A DNA stretch of 64,000 bases from positions 3,875,501 through 3,939,500 of the forward strand of contig NZ_CP071604.1 in the NCBI RefSeq assembly GCF_017357225.1, read 5' to 3'. This DNA is from Rhizobium binae. Lineage in GTDB: Bacteria; Pseudomonadota; Alphaproteobacteria; Rhizobiales; Rhizobiaceae. The notes under the pieces are model-generated. The model saw nothing but the letters and a program-made list of their open reading frames with translations, made no database searches and was not told the DNA's origin. This document shows positions 50,137 through 60,289 of this stretch, piece by piece. Both the position numbers and the translations under genes were made by a program. Each line of letters begins with the position of its first letter. Position 1 is the first letter of the stretch.

Positions 50137-50889
50137 TCAGAGCGGCAGGTCGGTGCCGAGTTCGCCTTGCGGCACGAAACGCGCCGTCGGGATAATGGTG
50201 AGCGGCGGCAACGTGTCATTCGGATTGCGCGAAAACATCATGCGCTGCTCGCTGGCGCTGGAGATGAAGAAGGGATAACGCGTCAGAAGCTTGCGCCCGA
50301 CCTCGATGACGTTTGTTGCCATCAGCGTCACGTCAACCCCGTAACTCTCCGCCAGCCGGCCGGGCACAATGGTATCGGCATAGAATACCCGTTTGTAGAA
50401 AGCGGCATGCGGGGGCCGAACCGACTGAATTACACGGTCCGCCCGGAAATACGCAGCCGCAACGATGGCGGGTCTCAGCGTCAGATAGGGAACCCACGGC
50501 ATGTTGGCGGTGAGTTCCGGATCGGCCGCGAAACGCGCCGGGTCGATCAAGGTCAGCCCTGCATCCAAAAGCTCATCCATCGCCTCGGGAAAGGCTTCTC
50601 CGGACCGGCTGACACGATGCTCGGGTGTCACATAATGAATTCGGATCGTACTGATCAGTTCACCATAATAGTACAGTCCGAAGATATAGGCATGGCTGTC
50701 GAAATCGACCTCGTCCAATAGGCCTTCCGGCGCAAGCGACAGCGCGCCGTGGGCCTTGTAAGCCTTGTAGCGCAGGCGTTCCACCTCCTCCATGTCTTCG
50801 CTGCTTTCAACGCGGCGATATTCGACATGGTCCAAAATTTCCAGGATTTTGCTGCTGAAATCACTACGCGTGAAAAGTATGTCTGACAT
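50137..50889 (-). CDS. LuxI/FeeM-like acyl synthase (GNAT fold)
   Basis: A 250-residue protein with the N-acyl amino acid synthase FeeM/autoinducer synthase arrangement. The N-terminal part contains an Arg in the motif VERLRYKAYKAH, an acidic run LLDEVDFDSHAYIFGLY and the Arg of STIRIHYV, the same order of key residues as in LuxI-type synthases. The C-terminal half lacks the usual LuxI signature. Such enzymes use acyl-ACP or acyl-CoA to acylate an amino acid or homoserine lactone. There is no LuxR regulator beside it. Substrate and role are unknown. It lies upstream of the coxIV gene and downstream of the EAL gene, all leftward. Confidence 0.7.
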   Translation of the reverse strand: MSDILFTRSDFSSKILEILDHVEYRRVESSEDMEEVERLRYKAYKAHGALSLAPEGLLDEVDFDSHAYIFGLYYYGELISTIRIHYVTPEHRVSRSGEAFPEAMDELLDAGLTLIDPARFAADPELTANMPWVPYLTLRPAIVAAAYFRADRVIQSVRPPHAAFYKRVFYADTIVPGRLAESYGVDVTLMATNVIEVGRKLLTRYPFFISSASEQRMMFSRNPNDTLPPLTIIPTARFVPQGELGTDLPL

Positions 50890-51033
50890 TCTCTCGATCC
50901 GTCGTTAACGGATCATTAATCATATGCCGGTGAAATTTAGGCAAGGACATCCCATAATTCGAGCCGGTATATAAACTATTAAGGTTAACGGCGGAGAGTA
51001 TTGTCGGGAGAAAGGGCGGCCGCTGCGGCGCGC

Positions 51034-53337
51034 TCAGGCGACCTTGTTGCGCCGGCGCTGGACGGGGCGGCGGCCGATGCCCTGCTGCAACAGCGGGATG
51101 TTCTGGGAAGGCACCGGCTGAGAGAAAACATAGCCCTGGACGAGATCGGTGCTGCGGTGCTTGTTGAGCAGCGCGAGCTGCTCCTCGGTCTCGACGCCCT
51201 CGATGACGATTTTCAGGCCGAGCTCGCGGGCGAGATTGACCGTGCCGCGCAACAGCTTGAGACGGCGGGTATCCTCGACAATGTTGCGCACGAAGGAACG
51301 GTCGATCTTGACGATATCGAGCGGCAGCGTGTCGAGATAGCTGAGGCTGGAGAAACCGGTGCCGAAATCGTCGATGGCGATGGTGATGCCGCGGGCCCTC
51401 AGTTCCGCCAGGATGGCGCGCACGGCCTGCGGCTCGTCGATCAGGCAGCTTTCGGTGACTTCGAGATGCAGCCGCGCCGCATCGAGACCGGAATGAGCGA
51501 GCGCATCGGCAACCACGGAAAGGATATCGGCATCGCGCAGATCGCGCGCCGAGAGGTTGACCGAAACGGCGATATGATCCGGCCAGGTCATGCACTCGCT
51601 GCAGGCCTTGAACAGGACGAAACGGGTGATGTCGGAGATAATGCCCATCTCTTCGGCAAGCCGGATGAACACGTCGGGCGGGATCGAGCCCTTCTCCGGA
51701 TGCACCCAGCGGGCCAGCGCCTCGGCGCATTCTATCCGTGTGCCATCCGCCCGGAACATCGGCTGGAAAACGAGATGCAGCGCCTGCGCCGAAACCGCTT
51801 CGCGCAGGTCAGCCTTCAGCTTCTGCTGCTCGATATAGCGCCCGTCCATCTCCCGCTCGAAACCGGATATGCCGCCCTTGAGCCGGGACTTGCTTTCGAA
51901 GAGCGCAAGATCCGCCTTGACGCTCCATTCGTCCATGGCAAAGGCCGAGCTTTCGAGGATCGCGTAGCCGGCGCTGAGCGAAACGAGGAAGGTGAGCTCG
52001 TCGACCTCGTAATGGCCTTGGATCGCGGCGTGCACGCGGCGAATCGAGAGCTCGAGCGCGGTGGGCTCCTTTGCATGCGGGAAGAACAGGATGAACTGAT
52101 CGCCCATCAACCGGCCGAGGATGGCATTGCCGCAAGCCTGCTTGATGCGGGCGGCGATGGCGCAGAGAAGATGGTCGCCGGTAACGTGACCACGCATGTC
52201 GTTGACGTGTTTGAACTCGTCGATATCGAGAACCATGAAGCCGAGCGGTCCGGACTTGCGTGGGTGCCTGGAGAGATACTCCTGCACCAGCTGACCAAAA
52301 TATTCACGGTTCGGCAGGCCGGTCAGCGCATCGAAGCGGACCATGTGCATGATCTTCTGTTCCGCCTTCACCCGGCTCGACACGTCTTCGAAGATCAGAA
52401 CGGCGCCGCCGTCGGCCCTCCGGCTGGCAGAGAATTCAAGCGACAGGTCCTCAGGGAAATGAATGAGTGTGCGCGACAGGTTGCCGTCGGCGACCTGGGT
52501 GAGCTGGCGCAGGATGAGCTCCGGCTGCGAGGCATCCATGAAGCTGTAGCGGGCGCCGTAACGCAGCACGGCGCCGAGATCGCGGTCCTTCAGCCGCTCA
52601 GGCGCACCGATCTTCAGAAGCTCGCACGCCTTGCGGTTGATGACCTGCACGCGGTTTTCGGCATCGACCATGACGAGACCATGCGGCATGTTGTTGAGCG
52701 CGGTATCGAAACGGTCGGCAATGATCGTGATTTCCCGGCGCGCGATGACATTCTCGTAAAGAAAGTCGCGCACGCCGTTTGCCATCGCCCGCGTCGTCAG
52801 CCAGAAAGGGATGAGGAAGATCGACAGCACGCCCCGGTAGAAATCCATCGCCAGCAGGCTGCAGACGATCATCGGCAGACAGCAGAAGAACGTCTGGAGG
52901 TCGACTGCGAAGCGCGAGCCGTAGTTGCGACCGACGACGGAAACCATCGTCGCCATGGTGACCGAAATGCAGGCAAGCTCGGCAAAGGAATCATGGACAA
53001 CGAAGATGGCGTAGCCGCTGGCAAAGCCAAGCAGGGCGGTGGTGCAGGCCCCGCTGGCAACGAGAACCCGCTCCCAACGTTCGATATCCGCGTGCGACAA
53101 TCTCTCCTTGTCGACACGATCGAACCGCCGGAAGATGGCCATGCGGGCGCTGAAAACCAGAAGAAAGGCAACCGACAGCGGAATATAGACCGAAGATTGC
53201 GTTTTAGCGGCCACGGCAAGGCATGTCGCAACATGCACAATCACGCCAACGAGAAGCGTCATGCGATTCCCGGAAAGGGAGCTCACAAACGATAGATACA
53301 CGTCTAAAGGGACCCTGTTCGGGCTATCTGGCTTCAT
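51034..53337 (-). CDS. EAL phosphodiesterase with degenerate GGDEF and N-terminal membrane region
   Basis: A 767-residue c-di-GMP signalling protein. N-terminal membrane region (about residues 20-190, several hydrophobic helices), PAS-like segment (about 215-330, RFDTALNNMPHGLVMVDAEN), GGDEF-type domain (about 345-505) and EAL domain (about 515-755). The cyclase signature is MGDQF at about residues 409-413 instead of GGDEF, so cyclase activity is unlikely. The EAL part looks complete (QPMFRADGTRIECAEALARW, with DDFGTGFSSLSYL and ERVETEE-like IEGVETEEQL), so it should degrade c-di-GMP. ATG 53337 is used because AGGGA precedes it. Confidence 0.88.
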   Translation of the reverse strand: MKPDSPNRVPLDVYLSFVSSLSGNRMTLLVGVIVHVATCLAVAAKTQSSVYIPLSVAFLLVFSARMAIFRRFDRVDKERLSHADIERWERVLVASGACTTALLGFASGYAIFVVHDSFAELACISVTMATMVSVVGRNYGSRFAVDLQTFFCCLPMIVCSLLAMDFYRGVLSIFLIPFWLTTRAMANGVRDFLYENVIARREITIIADRFDTALNNMPHGLVMVDAENRVQVINRKACELLKIGAPERLKDRDLGAVLRYGARYSFMDASQPELILRQLTQVADGNLSRTLIHFPEDLSLEFSASRRADGGAVLIFEDVSSRVKAEQKIMHMVRFDALTGLPNREYFGQLVQEYLSRHPRKSGPLGFMVLDIDEFKHVNDMRGHVTGDHLLCAIAARIKQACGNAILGRLMGDQFILFFPHAKEPTALELSIRRVHAAIQGHYEVDELTFLVSLSAGYAILESSAFAMDEWSVKADLALFESKSRLKGGISGFEREMDGRYIEQQKLKADLREAVSAQALHLVFQPMFRADGTRIECAEALARWVHPEKGSIPPDVFIRLAEEMGIISDITRFVLFKACSECMTWPDHIAVSVNLSARDLRDADILSVVADALAHSGLDAARLHLEVTESCLIDEPQAVRAILAELRARGITIAIDDFGTGFSSLSYLDTLPLDIVKIDRSFVRNIVEDTRRLKLLRGTVNLARELGLKIVIEGVETEEQLALLNKHRSTDLVQGYVFSQPVPSQNIPLLQQGIGRRPVQRRRNKVA

Positions 53338-53736
53338 CCACACTTTCCCTGTGCGCGGGAATTCTAATGGCAACCCTTTAAAAATTGATTTCAATCGAAT
53401 CAAACATTTGGTCAAATTTTCTAAAACCCCAGGGCGAGCCGCACAGCCTGAGCGTGATAATGCAGCCTTGTCGCGAGATCGTTGAAATAATCATCCACGC
53501 CTGGGTTGTTAAAATATTTGCCGGCCATGCGGACCGGCCATATTAATTTCGCCTCAGCCGCCGAAAATCGGAATCGTTTTCGGAAAAATCCGAAGGGCAA
53601 GAAAGGACGAGACGGCGCTGTACGACTATACGCCTATGCGCGGCATTTATCCTTCCAATTTCAAGGGCTGTGGTCTAAACCGATTCCAAAGAGGGAAAGC
53701 TGCCGAATAACGGCAGGACAAGAATAAGGGAAACGA
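53338..53736. other. Intergenic region between divergent EAL and TRAP genes
   Basis: About 400 bp with no gene that I can support. It is AT-rich near 53370-53420 and carries CCGGCCAT direct repeats around 53521-53545 that could form a weak hairpin. It should hold promoters for the EAL gene and the TRAP dctQM genes. Confidence 0.4.
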
Positions 53737-54276
53737 ATGTCGGGACTTCTGGCGGCAAGCCGACTGATCGATTCGCTCAGTCGGATGATGGGCAAACTTT
53801 CCGAATATATGGTACTGTTCTGTTGTCTGATCAGCGCCGGAAATGCCATCGTTCGCTATGCCTTCAACTATAGTTCGAACGGCTGGCTGGAGATTCAGTG
53901 GTATCTCTTCGCCTTTGTCGTCATGCTCGGCGCCTCGCATGCACTGCGTAACAATGAGCATGTCCGCGTCGACCTGATCTACGGCGCCGTGTCCGACAAG
54001 GCGAAGATCTGGATCGATATCGTCGGCCTCATCCTGTTCCTCATCCCCGTCTGCATCTTCCTCACCTGGCTCTGCTGGCCCTTCTTTGCACTGTCTTACA
54101 GACAGGGGGAAATATCGGGCAATGCCGGCGGACTGATCCGCTGGCCCGTCAAGCTGATCCTGGTCGCCGGTTTCGGACTTTTGTCTCTTCAAGGCCTTTC
54201 CGAACTGATCAAGCGGATCGCCGCCCTCACCGGCCATATCAGCATCGACACGAAATACGAAAAGCCGCTGCAATAG
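53737..54276 (+). CDS. TRAP transporter small membrane subunit (DctQ type)
   Basis: A 179-residue small permease subunit with four hydrophobic helices and the DctQ hallmarks (NGWLEIQWYLFAFVVMLGAS and the charged RNNEHVRVDLIYGAVSDKAK). With DctM and a periplasmic DctP it forms a TRAP importer driven by ion gradient. AAGGGAAACG precedes the ATG. It is 21 bp before the large subunit. Confidence 0.93.
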   Translation: MSGLLAASRLIDSLSRMMGKLSEYMVLFCCLISAGNAIVRYAFNYSSNGWLEIQWYLFAFVVMLGASHALRNNEHVRVDLIYGAVSDKAKIWIDIVGLILFLIPVCIFLTWLCWPFFALSYRQGEISGNAGGLIRWPVKLILVAGFGLLSLQGLSELIKRIAALTGHISIDTKYEKPLQ

Positions 54277-54297
54277 CGCCCCCGGGGAGGAACGGAT

Positions 54298-55788
54298 TTG
54301 TTTGATTTCGGCATCATTCCGCCGGCCATGTTCCTTGGCATGGTCATCTTCATGCTCTACGGCTTTCCGGTGGCCTTTTCGCTCGCCGCCGTCGGCTTGT
54401 TCTTCGGCATCATCGGTATCGCCACCGGCCATTTCAGCGAAGCCTTTCTGCAGGCGCTGCCGCTGCGCTTTTTCGGCATCGTCTCCAACGACCTCCTGCT
54501 CGCCATTCCCTTCTTCACCTTCATGGGTGCGGTGCTGGAACGCTGCGGCCTTGCCGAGGATCTGCTCGAAGGCACCGGCAAGCTCTTTGGTGGCATTCCC
54601 GGCGGCCTCGCCTATGCCGTCATCCTGGTCGGCGCCGTGCTCGGCGCCATCACCGGCACGGTGGCCGCCTCCGTCATCACCATGGGCGTGATCTCGCTTC
54701 CGATCATGCTGCGCTACGGTTACAGCCCGCGCCTTGCCACCGGCGTTATCGCCGCCTCCGGCACCATCACCCAGGTGATTCCGCCCTCGCTCGTGCTCGT
54801 CGTCCTCGCCGACCAGCTCGGCAGGTCGGTCGGCGATATGTATCTCGGCGCAATCGGTCCCTCGATCCTGCAGGTGGGGATCTTCGTGCTCTTCATCCTT
54901 GTCATGTCGATCATCCAGCCGAAATCGATGCCGCCGCTGCCGAAAGAGGTCCGCGGCGATCTCAACTGGGCGCTGCTCGCCAAAGTGCTGATGGGCATGG
55001 TGCCATCGATCGTGCTGATCTTCCTCGTTCTCGGCACGATCTTCATGGGGCTTGCGACGCCGACGGAAGCCGGCGCGCTCGGCGTCGTCGGCGCCATGCT
55101 GCTCGCCGCCATGAATCGCCGCCTCACTTGGCCGTTGATCCGTGAGGCGATGACGTCGACCACCCACATCACCTCGATGGTGGTGATGATCCTGATCGGT
55201 TCCACCTGTTTCAGCCTGGTCTTCCAGGGCATGGACGGTTCGCGCTGGATCGAGCACATGTTGTTGGGCATCCCAGGCGGCCCGGTCGGCTTCCTGATCT
55301 TCGCCAACATCTTCATCTTCGTGCTCGCCTTCTTCCTCGATTTCTTCGAGATCGCCTTTATCGTCATTCCGATGCTCGCCCCCGTCGCTTCCAGCCTCGG
55401 CATCGACCTGATCTGGTTCGGCGTGCTGATCTGCGTCAACATGCAGACGAGCTTCATGCATCCGCCCTTCGGTTTCGCACTCTTCTATCTGCGCTCGATT
55501 GCCAGCAAGGACGTCAAGACATCCGATATCTATATGGGCGCGCTTCCCTGGGTCGGCATGCAGATCATCCTGGTGGCAATCGTAATCTTCTGGCCGCAGT
55601 CGGTCACCTACTGGTTGGACCATGGCCCGAAGGTCGATCCGAATTCGATCAAGATCGAGGTGCCGGGCTTCGGCGGCCAGCTCGGTCTGCCGCCAGTGGG
55701 CGGTGGCGGCAATGGCGCGCCGCAGATCCCCGGCTTGAACCTGCCGCCGCTCGGCTTGCCGGGAGCCCCGCCGCCACCCGCGAAATAA
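54298..55788 (+). CDS. TRAP transporter large membrane subunit (DctM type)
   Basis: A 496-residue permease of about 12 hydrophobic segments with the DctM GIPGGLAYAVILVGAVLGAI and TPTEAGALGVVGA motifs. The start is a TTG at 54298 with GGGGAGGAAC upstream. The C-terminus carries an unusual proline/glycine-rich tail (GAPQIPGLNLPPLGLPGAPP), longer than the usual family end and probably disordered in the cytoplasm. It pairs with DctQ upstream and the convergent binding protein at 55859-56965. Confidence 0.93.
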   Translation: MFDFGIIPPAMFLGMVIFMLYGFPVAFSLAAVGLFFGIIGIATGHFSEAFLQALPLRFFGIVSNDLLLAIPFFTFMGAVLERCGLAEDLLEGTGKLFGGIPGGLAYAVILVGAVLGAITGTVAASVITMGVISLPIMLRYGYSPRLATGVIAASGTITQVIPPSLVLVVLADQLGRSVGDMYLGAIGPSILQVGIFVLFILVMSIIQPKSMPPLPKEVRGDLNWALLAKVLMGMVPSIVLIFLVLGTIFMGLATPTEAGALGVVGAMLLAAMNRRLTWPLIREAMTSTTHITSMVVMILIGSTCFSLVFQGMDGSRWIEHMLLGIPGGPVGFLIFANIFIFVLAFFLDFFEIAFIVIPMLAPVASSLGIDLIWFGVLICVNMQTSFMHPPFGFALFYLRSIASKDVKTSDIYMGALPWVGMQIILVAIVIFWPQSVTYWLDHGPKVDPNSIKIEVPGFGGQLGLPPVGGGGNGAPQIPGLNLPPLGLPGAPPPPAK

Positions 55789-55800
55789 CAGAGCCAAAAG

Positions 55801-55829
55801 AAAACCCCGGACCAGGCGTCCGGGGTTTT
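55801..55829. terminator. Bidirectional terminator between convergent TRAP genes
   Basis: Perfect 11-bp arms AAAACCCCGGA and TCCGGGGTTTT around a 7-base loop, 13 bp past the dctM-type stop and 30 bp from the stop of the convergent binding protein gene. It fits both. Confidence 0.88.
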
Positions 55830-55858
55830 CGATGTGCTGGATGTGCCGTTGGAAGCGC

Positions 55859-57004
<1,146 letters not shown>

Positions 57005-57256
57005 TCACCCCTACCCGCAGCGAGGGCAGAGCTAAGCATGGCGAGGGCCGCGATTCAAGCTTTAGTCTATTAGCCTTTGGCATCAAGACGGTAATAAGGC
57101 AACACGCAGGCACCCATCAAAATCAGCGGGTTAGCTGCGAGGACAGAAGCAACGACGAGGCGCTGGCGGAAATTGGCCGCCAGCCGCAGCCAAACGTTGA
57201 CTTCGCCGCCATTCTGGCGGCAGAAACGACAAGCAGAAGATTTCACCGGGGCAAAC

Positions 57257-58036
57257 ATGACGAAACCGATCGTTGCCATTCCTGCCGATATCCGCAGCTT
57301 CGACGGCGCGAGCTGGCACGCCGTGCAGCATCAATATCTCAGTGCCGCATTGAATGCGGCCGGCGTCATGGCTTTTATCATCCCGGCTTTCGAGGCGGGC
57401 TACGACACCGACGCAATCCTCGACCGCGTCGATGGTCTGCTGGTATCGGGCTCGGCCAGCAATGTGCATCCTTCGCTTTACGGCGCTGAGGCGAGTGACA
57501 AGGACGGTCCCTTCGATCCCGCCCGTGACGCGACAAGCCTGCCGCTCATCCGCCGCGCCATCGATCGCGCCATCCCGCTGCTCGCCATCTGCCGCGGCAT
57601 TCAGGAGTTGAATGTCGCTCTCGGCGGCTCGCTGGCAAGCGAGATCCACGAGCAGCCCGGCATCTGGGACCATCGCCGGCCGGAAGGCGTCGACCGTGAC
57701 GGCATGTACGCCATCCGCCAGACAGTCCACGTCAGGGAAGGTTCCTGCATTGCCGGCATCCTTGGCCCGGGCGATATCCGCGTCAATTCGCTGCATCGCC
57801 AGGCGATCGCCAGGACCGCGCCGCGCCTGCAGGTGGAAGCCACTGCCGAGGACGGCACCGTGGAGGCCGTTTCCGTCATCGATGCCAAGGCCTTCGCCGT
57901 CGGCGTGCAATGGCATCCGGAATATTGGGCCGAAACCGACAAGACGTCGAACCGGCTGTTTGCCGCCTTCGGCGATGCCGTCCGCGACTACGCTGTCGCC
58001 AAACCGCCAGTGACCGCGGCGCCGGCAATCGCCTGA
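57257..58036 (+). CDS. Class I glutamine amidotransferase, PuuD/GATase1-like hydrolase
   Basis: A 259-residue protein of the gamma-glutamyl-GABA hydrolase type. Catalytic residues are C112 (LAICRGIQELNVALGG) and H220-P-E222 (VQWHPEYW). In the putrescine utilisation pathway PuuD releases GABA from gamma-glutamyl-GABA. No other puu gene is near, so the substrate may differ. Start ATG 57257 follows GGGGCAAAC and gives the family N-terminus TKPIVAIPADIRS. It is divergent from the TRAP binding protein. Confidence 0.85.
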   Translation: MTKPIVAIPADIRSFDGASWHAVQHQYLSAALNAAGVMAFIIPAFEAGYDTDAILDRVDGLLVSGSASNVHPSLYGAEASDKDGPFDPARDATSLPLIRRAIDRAIPLLAICRGIQELNVALGGSLASEIHEQPGIWDHRRPEGVDRDGMYAIRQTVHVREGSCIAGILGPGDIRVNSLHRQAIARTAPRLQVEATAEDGTVEAVSVIDAKAFAVGVQWHPEYWAETDKTSNRLFAAFGDAVRDYAVAKPPVTAAPAIA

Positions 58037-58097
58037 AGAGGCCAAAAGAGCGTCGGATCAAATTGATTCATGCGAGCCGCTTCAGCCCTTTGTTTTG

Positions 58098-58146
58098 ATG
58101 CCTGTCGTTGTCCCGGAACGGCTGCACGCTTCCGGGCGACAGGCAT
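58098..58146. repeat. Large bulged hairpin between convergent genes
   Basis: An outer 10-bp stem ATGCCTGTCG/CGACAGGCAT and an inner 7-bp stem CCCGGAA/TTCCGGG separated by a 4-base bulge. It lies between the stops of the amidotransferase and the hydroxyacid dehydrogenase. Neither exit has a T-run, so it is not a classic terminator; it may stabilise RNA or be a repeat element. Confidence 0.55.
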
Positions 58147-58152
58147 AGGAAC

Positions 58153-59118
58153 TCAGTTTCGCTCGGCCTTTTGCGGCGTCTCCGGCACCGGCGTCAGCGC
58201 CGCCCCCCTTTCGAACCAGGCGATCAGATTGTCGGCGACGAGATGGGCCATGGCGTTGCGTGTGGGCTCGGAGGCTGAGGCGACGTGCGGCAGCAGCACG
58301 GCATTCGCCGCTTCCATGAGCGTCGCCGGCACGGTCGGCTCGTCATAGAAGACGTCCAGACCAGCCCCACCGAGCGCACCCGATGCAAGGGCGGCACTCA
58401 GCGCCTCTTCATCCACCGTCCAGCCGCGGCCGACATTGATGAGGATGCCGTTCGGACCGAGCGCGGCGAGGATATCGCCATCGATCGTCTTATGCGTCTG
58501 CGGGGTCTTCGGAACGATGGCGATCAATGTGTCCACCGCCTCCGCCAGTCCCTTCAACGTCGGGTAATAGTCATAGGGCGCATCGGCGTGACGCGAGCGC
58601 GTGTGATAACTGATCTTCACCTTGAACGGCTCCAGCCGTCTGGCAATCTCGAGCCCGATGCGGCCGAGGCCGTAGAGCCCGACATGACGGCCCTTGAGCG
58701 AGAAACGCGACAACGGATAGGCCGTGCCCGACTTCCAGTTGCCCGCACGCAGCCAGGCTTCGGCCCGCGGCAATTCGCGGATCGTGTTCAGGAGCAGGCC
58801 AATCGCCGTGTCGGCAACCTCGTCGTTCAGAACGTCTGGCGTATTGGTGACCACGATGCCCTTTTCGGCTGCCCGTTTCACATCCATGCCGTCATAACCG
58901 ACGCCAAAACTGGCGATCACTTCGACGCCCGGCAACTGATCCATCCAGCGGCCGGGGAAGGCGCCGGAGACGGCGACGCCGCGGATGTGCCTGGCGGTCT
59001 CGCCGTCGAGCGCCAGCTTTTCCTCGCGGGCGACGGCAATGATCTCAAAACGATCCTTCAGTCTTTCGAGAACACGCTCGTGTATCTTCCCAGGAACGAG
59101 AATGGCGATGCGGGACAT
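58153..59118 (-). CDS. D-2-hydroxyacid dehydrogenase, glyoxylate/hydroxypyruvate reductase type
   Basis: A 321-residue dehydrogenase with the nucleotide loop GLYGLGRIG and catalytic R231 (NVGRGWTVDEEAL), E260 (DVFYDEP) and H278 (LLPHVAS). The residues after the Rossmann strand (SYHTRSRH) suggest NADP(H) preference, as in hydroxypyruvate/glyoxylate reductases. A LacI-type regulator gene follows upstream (59147-60169), 28 bp away and read in the same direction, so the two are probably co-transcribed with the regulator first. Confidence 0.88.
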   Translation of the reverse strand: MSRIAILVPGKIHERVLERLKDRFEIIAVAREEKLALDGETARHIRGVAVSGAFPGRWMDQLPGVEVIASFGVGYDGMDVKRAAEKGIVVTNTPDVLNDEVADTAIGLLLNTIRELPRAEAWLRAGNWKSGTAYPLSRFSLKGRHVGLYGLGRIGLEIARRLEPFKVKISYHTRSRHADAPYDYYPTLKGLAEAVDTLIAIVPKTPQTHKTIDGDILAALGPNGILINVGRGWTVDEEALSAALASGALGGAGLDVFYDEPTVPATLMEAANAVLLPHVASASEPTRNAMAHLVADNLIAWFERGAALTPVPETPQKAERN

Positions 59119-59146
59119 GGCATTTCCTCTTGGACGGGGGTCTGGT

Positions 59147-60169
59147 TCAGGCGCGGGGCCGATGGGGACTGGTCGACTGGCGGATGCGCATTTCCGGCTT
59201 GATCAGATGCATGCCGTCAGGTTCGTGGCTGCCGGCGAGACGATCGAGAAGCGCGCGCGCAGCCAGGCGGCCGACTTCGGTCTGGCCGTTCCAGACGGTT
59301 GTCAGCGCCGGCGTGGCGATCGAGGCCTCCTCGAGATCGTCATAACCGGTGACGGAAATGTCGCGCCCCGGCACCAGGCCGGCACGGGCAATGCCGTTCA
59401 TCAGGCCGATTGCGACAAGATCGTTCCAGCAGACGGCCGCCGTCGGCTGCTGCGGCAGCGAGAGGAAGTGCACCGCCGCCTCGAAACCGCCCTGCTTCGA
59501 GCGAGGGCCGGGAATGCGCAGGTTCGGATCGACTTCGATGCCCGCCTTGCGCAGCGCATTGACATAACCCTGGTAGCGGTCGCGGCCGGTGGACGTCTGG
59601 TCCGTGCCGCCGATCATCGCGATCGAGCGGTGACCTAGGCCGATCAGGTGGTTGGTGGCCAGCGAAATGCCGTAGCTGTCGTCACCGCGATAGGTCGGCA
59701 GCTCCAGACCGTCCATCGAGCGGGCGACGAGGATTGCCGGCATGCCGTTTTCCTCCGCCAGCTGCAGATCTTCCGGCGGCGTGCCGATCGCCGGCGACAT
59801 GATGACGCCGTCGCCGCCGAGCTGCAGCAGCGTCTCGATGAAGGTGCGCTGCTTTTCGACGTTGTCGTAATGATTGGAAAGGATGAAGGTGTGGCGGCTG
59901 CGATCGAGCTCGCTTTCGATCGCCTTCAGGATCTCGCCGTAGAACGGGTTCATGATGTCGTGAACGACGACGCCGATGATGCCGGAGCGCGAGGTGCGAA
60001 GGCTGGCGGCGCGGCGATTATAAATATAGCCGAGCGCGCGCGCCTGTTCCTTGATCTTTTCCCGGGTATTGCCGGCGACGAGCGGACTGTCGCGCAAGGC
60101 AAGCGAGACCGTCGCGGTTGAAATGCCGAGCGTCTCGGCGATTGTCGAAAGCTTGATCTTCTGGACCAC
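59147..60169 (-). CDS. LacI-family transcriptional regulator
   Basis: A 340-residue regulator. Residues about 4-50 form the HTH (KLSTIAETLGISTATVSLAL) and hinge helix, and the rest is a sugar-binding-protein-like effector domain. The start is a GTG at 60169 with GGAGG four bases upstream. It likely senses a sugar or sugar acid and controls itself and the adjacent hydroxyacid dehydrogenase. Confidence 0.88.
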   Translation of the reverse strand: MVQKIKLSTIAETLGISTATVSLALRDSPLVAGNTREKIKEQARALGYIYNRRAASLRTSRSGIIGVVVHDIMNPFYGEILKAIESELDRSRHTFILSNHYDNVEKQRTFIETLLQLGGDGVIMSPAIGTPPEDLQLAEENGMPAILVARSMDGLELPTYRGDDSYGISLATNHLIGLGHRSIAMIGGTDQTSTGRDRYQGYVNALRKAGIEVDPNLRIPGPRSKQGGFEAAVHFLSLPQQPTAAVCWNDLVAIGLMNGIARAGLVPGRDISVTGYDDLEEASIATPALTTVWNGQTEVGRLAARALLDRLAGSHEPDGMHLIKPEMRIRQSTSPHRPRA

Positions 60170-60238
60170 GTGTCCTCCTCCAGGCAGCACGCACGACAGC
60201 AGGGCCGCGTGGGAAAACCGGCACGGCCCCTTAAAATG

Positions 60239-60248
60239 TTTAATTAAA
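60239..60248. promoter_or_regulatory. AT-rich palindrome TTTAATTAAA, candidate LacI-family operator
   Basis: A 10-bp perfect palindrome within an AT-rich stretch (60231-60257), 70 bp upstream of the LacI-type start codon. LacI-family proteins bind such palindromes, so this is a plausible autoregulatory site, though low complexity makes it weak evidence. Confidence 0.35.
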
Positions 60249-60289
60249 AGATTTAACAGGCGGAGGCAATTCGTCTTTTCGACGAAGTT

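Noticed and set aside
60270..60286. TTCGTC/GACGAA hairpin between the MarR and LacI-type genes
   Set aside because: A short stem without a T-run in the relevant direction; I cannot support it as a terminator.
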